Positions 62,034-64,000 of a stretch of 64,000 bases of DNA are shown here, piece after piece. The number at the start of each line of letters is the position of its first letter. Positions within the stretch are counted from its first letter, which is position 1. Source of the DNA: Flammeovirgaceae bacterium (GTDB lineage Bacteria > Bacteroidota > Bacteroidia > Cytophagales > Cyclobacteriaceae); the NCBI GenBank assembly GCA_016709845.1, contig JADJMA010000002.1, positions 261,501 to 325,500 of the forward strand, in the 5' to 3' direction. The notes under the pieces are model-generated. The model saw only the letters and a list, made by a program, of their open reading frames with translations. It was not told where the DNA came from and made no database searches. The position numbers and the translations under genes were made by a program.

Positions 62034-63558
62034 TCACGCGGAGGTAATCATCGCAAGTATATCATCAACAAACTCACGGGAATTACTTAAGCGGGGTACT
62101 TTATTCTGTCCGCCAAGCTTCCCACGCTTTTTCATCCAATTATAGAAGGTGCCTTCAGCCACTGAATGGATAGTCGGAGCAACAAGTGCGATGTCATGTG
62201 CGCGCTTGGCATCGTAATCAGAATTAATTTCCCGTAAGGTTTTGTCAAGTACGTGCTTGAACTCACTTAAATCATTGGGGGGATTTTTGAATTCAATAAT
62301 CCACTCGTGCCCACCTTGCTTTGATTTTTCAAGATAGATAGGAGCCGCAGTAAAATTGTCGATCTCCGCTCCCGTTTGTTCGCATGCTTTGGTGATGGCC
62401 ATCTCAGCATTTTCAATAATTATCTCTTCGCCAAACGCATTCATAAAATGTTTGGTGCGCCCACTGATTCGAATTCGATGCGGAGATATGCTTGTAAACT
62501 TAACGGTATCGCCAATGTTGTACCGCCACAATCCTGCATTGGTTGTTATTACCATAGCATAATTCTTTCCTACCTCTACTTCTGCTAAAGACAAGGCTTC
62601 CGGATATTCCTTATCTAAATCCTCTACCCGGATAAATTCATAGAACACGCCATAGTCAAGCATAAGCAACAGGTCTTCAGAATCACTTTGATCCTGAATT
62701 CCAAAAAATCCTTCGCTTGCATTATACGTTTCCCAGTACTTCATCTGATCGCTGGGAATAATAGACTTGAAAAGATTTTTGTAGGGTTTAAAAGCAATGG
62801 CTCCGTGAAAAAATACTTCCAGGTTAGGCCAAACTTCCATTACGGATGATTTCTTTTCGAGGGCCAATATATGTTGAAGTAACAAAATCGTCCAGGTTGG
62901 TACACCCGCAATGTGCGTAACATTTACTCCAATGGTTTCGCGCGCCAGGCGTTCAATTTTTTCCTCCCAGTTTTGCATCAGAGCAACCTCTAAGCTTGGC
63001 GTACGAATAAACTCAGCCCACGGGGGAAGGTTTTGAATGATAACTGCTGACACATCGCCATAATGCGAAGATTCTGTTGGATCAAATTCATTGACCTGCG
63101 AACTACCCCCAACACCCAACCCTTTACCAGAAAAAATTTTTGTTTCGGGATTATTGTTTACATAAATAGAAAGTAAATCTTTTCCGCCCTTAAAATGGCA
63201 CTCTTCCAAAGCCTCGGTGGTAACGGGAATAAATTTACTTCGTGCATTGGTGGTTCCGCTTGACTTGGCAAACCATTTTACTTCAGAAGGCCAAAGCAAA
63301 TTTTGCTCGCCATGCATGGCTCTATTAATGTAGGGGGAATATTTGTTCGTAGGTATGAATCGGTACGCGCCTTTTAAAATCCTCATAATTGAGGAGATCA
63401 TCAAACGAATACTTTTGGCCAAACTCCGTATAGCGGGCTGTACTGATTAGTCGCCTTAATACTTCATCCTGTACGTCATACGGATATTTCATGAAAAGCT
63501 CGATCTGATGGATCCGCTTTCTCATAACCCAGGTAAGAATAGAATTAAGAATTTGCAT
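62034..63558 (-). CDS. GH3 auxin-responsive-promoter-family protein, one frameshift
   Basis: About 508 aa when the frame is repaired near 63335 ('PIHTYEQIFPLH' should continue 'YINRAMHGEQNLLWPSEV'). Family hallmarks are 'FAKSSGTTNARSKFIPVT' (ATP-binding loop), 'GVPTWTILLL', 'YNASEGFFGIQDQ', 'GLWRYNIGDTVKFTSI' and 'SGRTKHFMNAFGEE'. In plants such enzymes adenylate a carboxylic acid and join it to an amino acid. Bacterial members are widespread in Bacteroidota with unknown substrates. Confidence 0.88.
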
Positions 63559-63605
63559 GTATTACGTCAAAAATAGGAGTAGCCAGTTCGATTACCAAAA
63601 ATCAA

Positions 63606-64000
63606 TTATTCAGGATTGGTAATCTTTCTTCTAAGCTGGAAGTTTTGGCCCAGGTATACTTTACGAACAAGGGGATCATCGGCAAGTTCTTGCGCAGTGC
63701 CCGCTTTAAAAAGTTTGCCTTCCACCATCAGGTAAGCACGATCGGTTATGGAAAGGGTTTCATCTACGTTATGGTCGGTTATAAGGATTCCAATATTTTT
63801 CTTTTTCAATCGCCCCACAATTCCTTGGATTTCTTCTACCGCGATGGGATCTACACCGGCAAAGGGTTCATCAAGCAAAACAAATTTTGGATCAACAGCC
63901 AATGCCCGCGCAATTTCGGTGCGCCTGCGTTCGCCCCCCGACAATACCATGCCCAGATTTTTCCGCACATGGGTTAAACTGAATTCTTCCAGGAGTTTTT
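63606..64000 (-). CDS. lptB: LPS export ABC transporter ATP-binding protein, 5' end beyond the window
   Basis: The reverse frame is open from the right edge. The Walker-C signature 'VLSGGERRRTEIARALA' is followed by Walker B 'FVLLDEPFAGVDPIAVEEI' and the H-loop 'ILITDHNVDETL', then the LptB-specific 'RAYLMVEGKLFKAGTAQELA' and 'VRKVYLGQNFQL'. It powers LptFGC to move lipopolysaccharide to the outer membrane. Only about 130 C-terminal residues are visible; Walker A lies outside. Confidence 0.93.
   Translation of the reverse strand, partial: KLLEEFSLTHVRKNLGMVLSGGERRRTEIARALAVDPKFVLLDEPFAGVDPIAVEEIQGIVGRLKKKNIGILITDHNVDETLSITDRAYLMVEGKLFKAGTAQELADDPLVRKVYLGQNFQLRRKITNPE

Noticed and set aside
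62034..63558. GH3 name as glycoside hydrolase family 3
   Set aside because: Motifs (SSGTTNARSKFIPVT, SGRTKH) are of the acyl-adenylating auxin-responsive GH3 family; the glycosidase of family 3 is the separate gene at 4091.

Overview
The window looks like chromosomal DNA of a Bacteroidota bacterium, most likely a Cytophagales-type environmental lineage. Supporting traits are the many large secreted or outer-membrane proteins, the tandem M1, S9 and M14 peptidases, BNR/VPS10-like propeller proteins, a reporter-type sensor kinase beside a TonB-dependent receptor, DUF6702 and HupE/UreJ proteins, and promoters fitting TTTG-N18-20-TAnnTTTG. This placement is inferred from gene content; no rRNA gene is present. 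No tRNA, CRISPR array or prophage was seen.

Layout. 1-7.2 kb (+): the end of a propeller/Y_Y_Y membrane protein, a lipoprotein, a DinB protein, a PBP4-type carboxypeptidase, a NagZ-like glycosidase, a small coiled-coil protein, then a histidine-degradation pair (hutG, hutF) joined by an internal deletion. 7.3-15.3 kb: two paralogous BNR propeller proteins flank a reverse-strand pair, a CotH-like protein and a DUF4956 membrane protein. 15.4-22 kb (+): decayed coding scraps, a small broken secreted protein with a good promoter, and an RND efflux operon (adaptor, pump, outer-membrane factor). 22-29.6 kb: a DinB/MDMPI protein, a CtlX-type guanidino hydrolase, two ATP-grasp ligases of which one carries a C-terminal SET domain, and an M14 carboxypeptidase. 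29.7-36.5 kb (-): a giant secreted protein, a truncated prmA, tpiA and a DUF6702 protein. 36.5-44 kb (+): a HupE/UreJ membrane protein and three tandem M1 metallopeptidases. 44-52.6 kb (-): a lipoprotein, then ispH, TonB receptor, sensor kinase, beta-barrel protein and LuxR-type regulator. 52.6-56.4 kb: a 57-aa protein, HtrA/DegQ, a YwqK-like lipoprotein and a RlmI-like methyltransferase. 56.4-59.4 kb: an accessory patch with a broken FRG-domain gene and a decayed IS1182-like transposase. 59.4-64 kb (-): HPF/RaiA, an S9 peptidase, a GH3-family acyl-adenylating protein and LptB.

A pervasive feature is broken reading frames. More than twenty are single-base shifts, mostly in short homopolymers that are one base short. 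Protein homology continues straight across them, so most are probably sequencing or consensus errors. A second class is not explained that way: internal deletions (hutG/hutF, the first BNR gene, the ATP-grasp-SET gene, the 3' end of prmA) and two in-frame stop codons (RND pump, S9 peptidase).

The most unusual gene set is the ATP-grasp/ATP-grasp-SET pair at 24.0-26.5 kb, a candidate peptide-ligating and lysine- or amine-methylating module next to an arginine/citrulline-type hydrolase.
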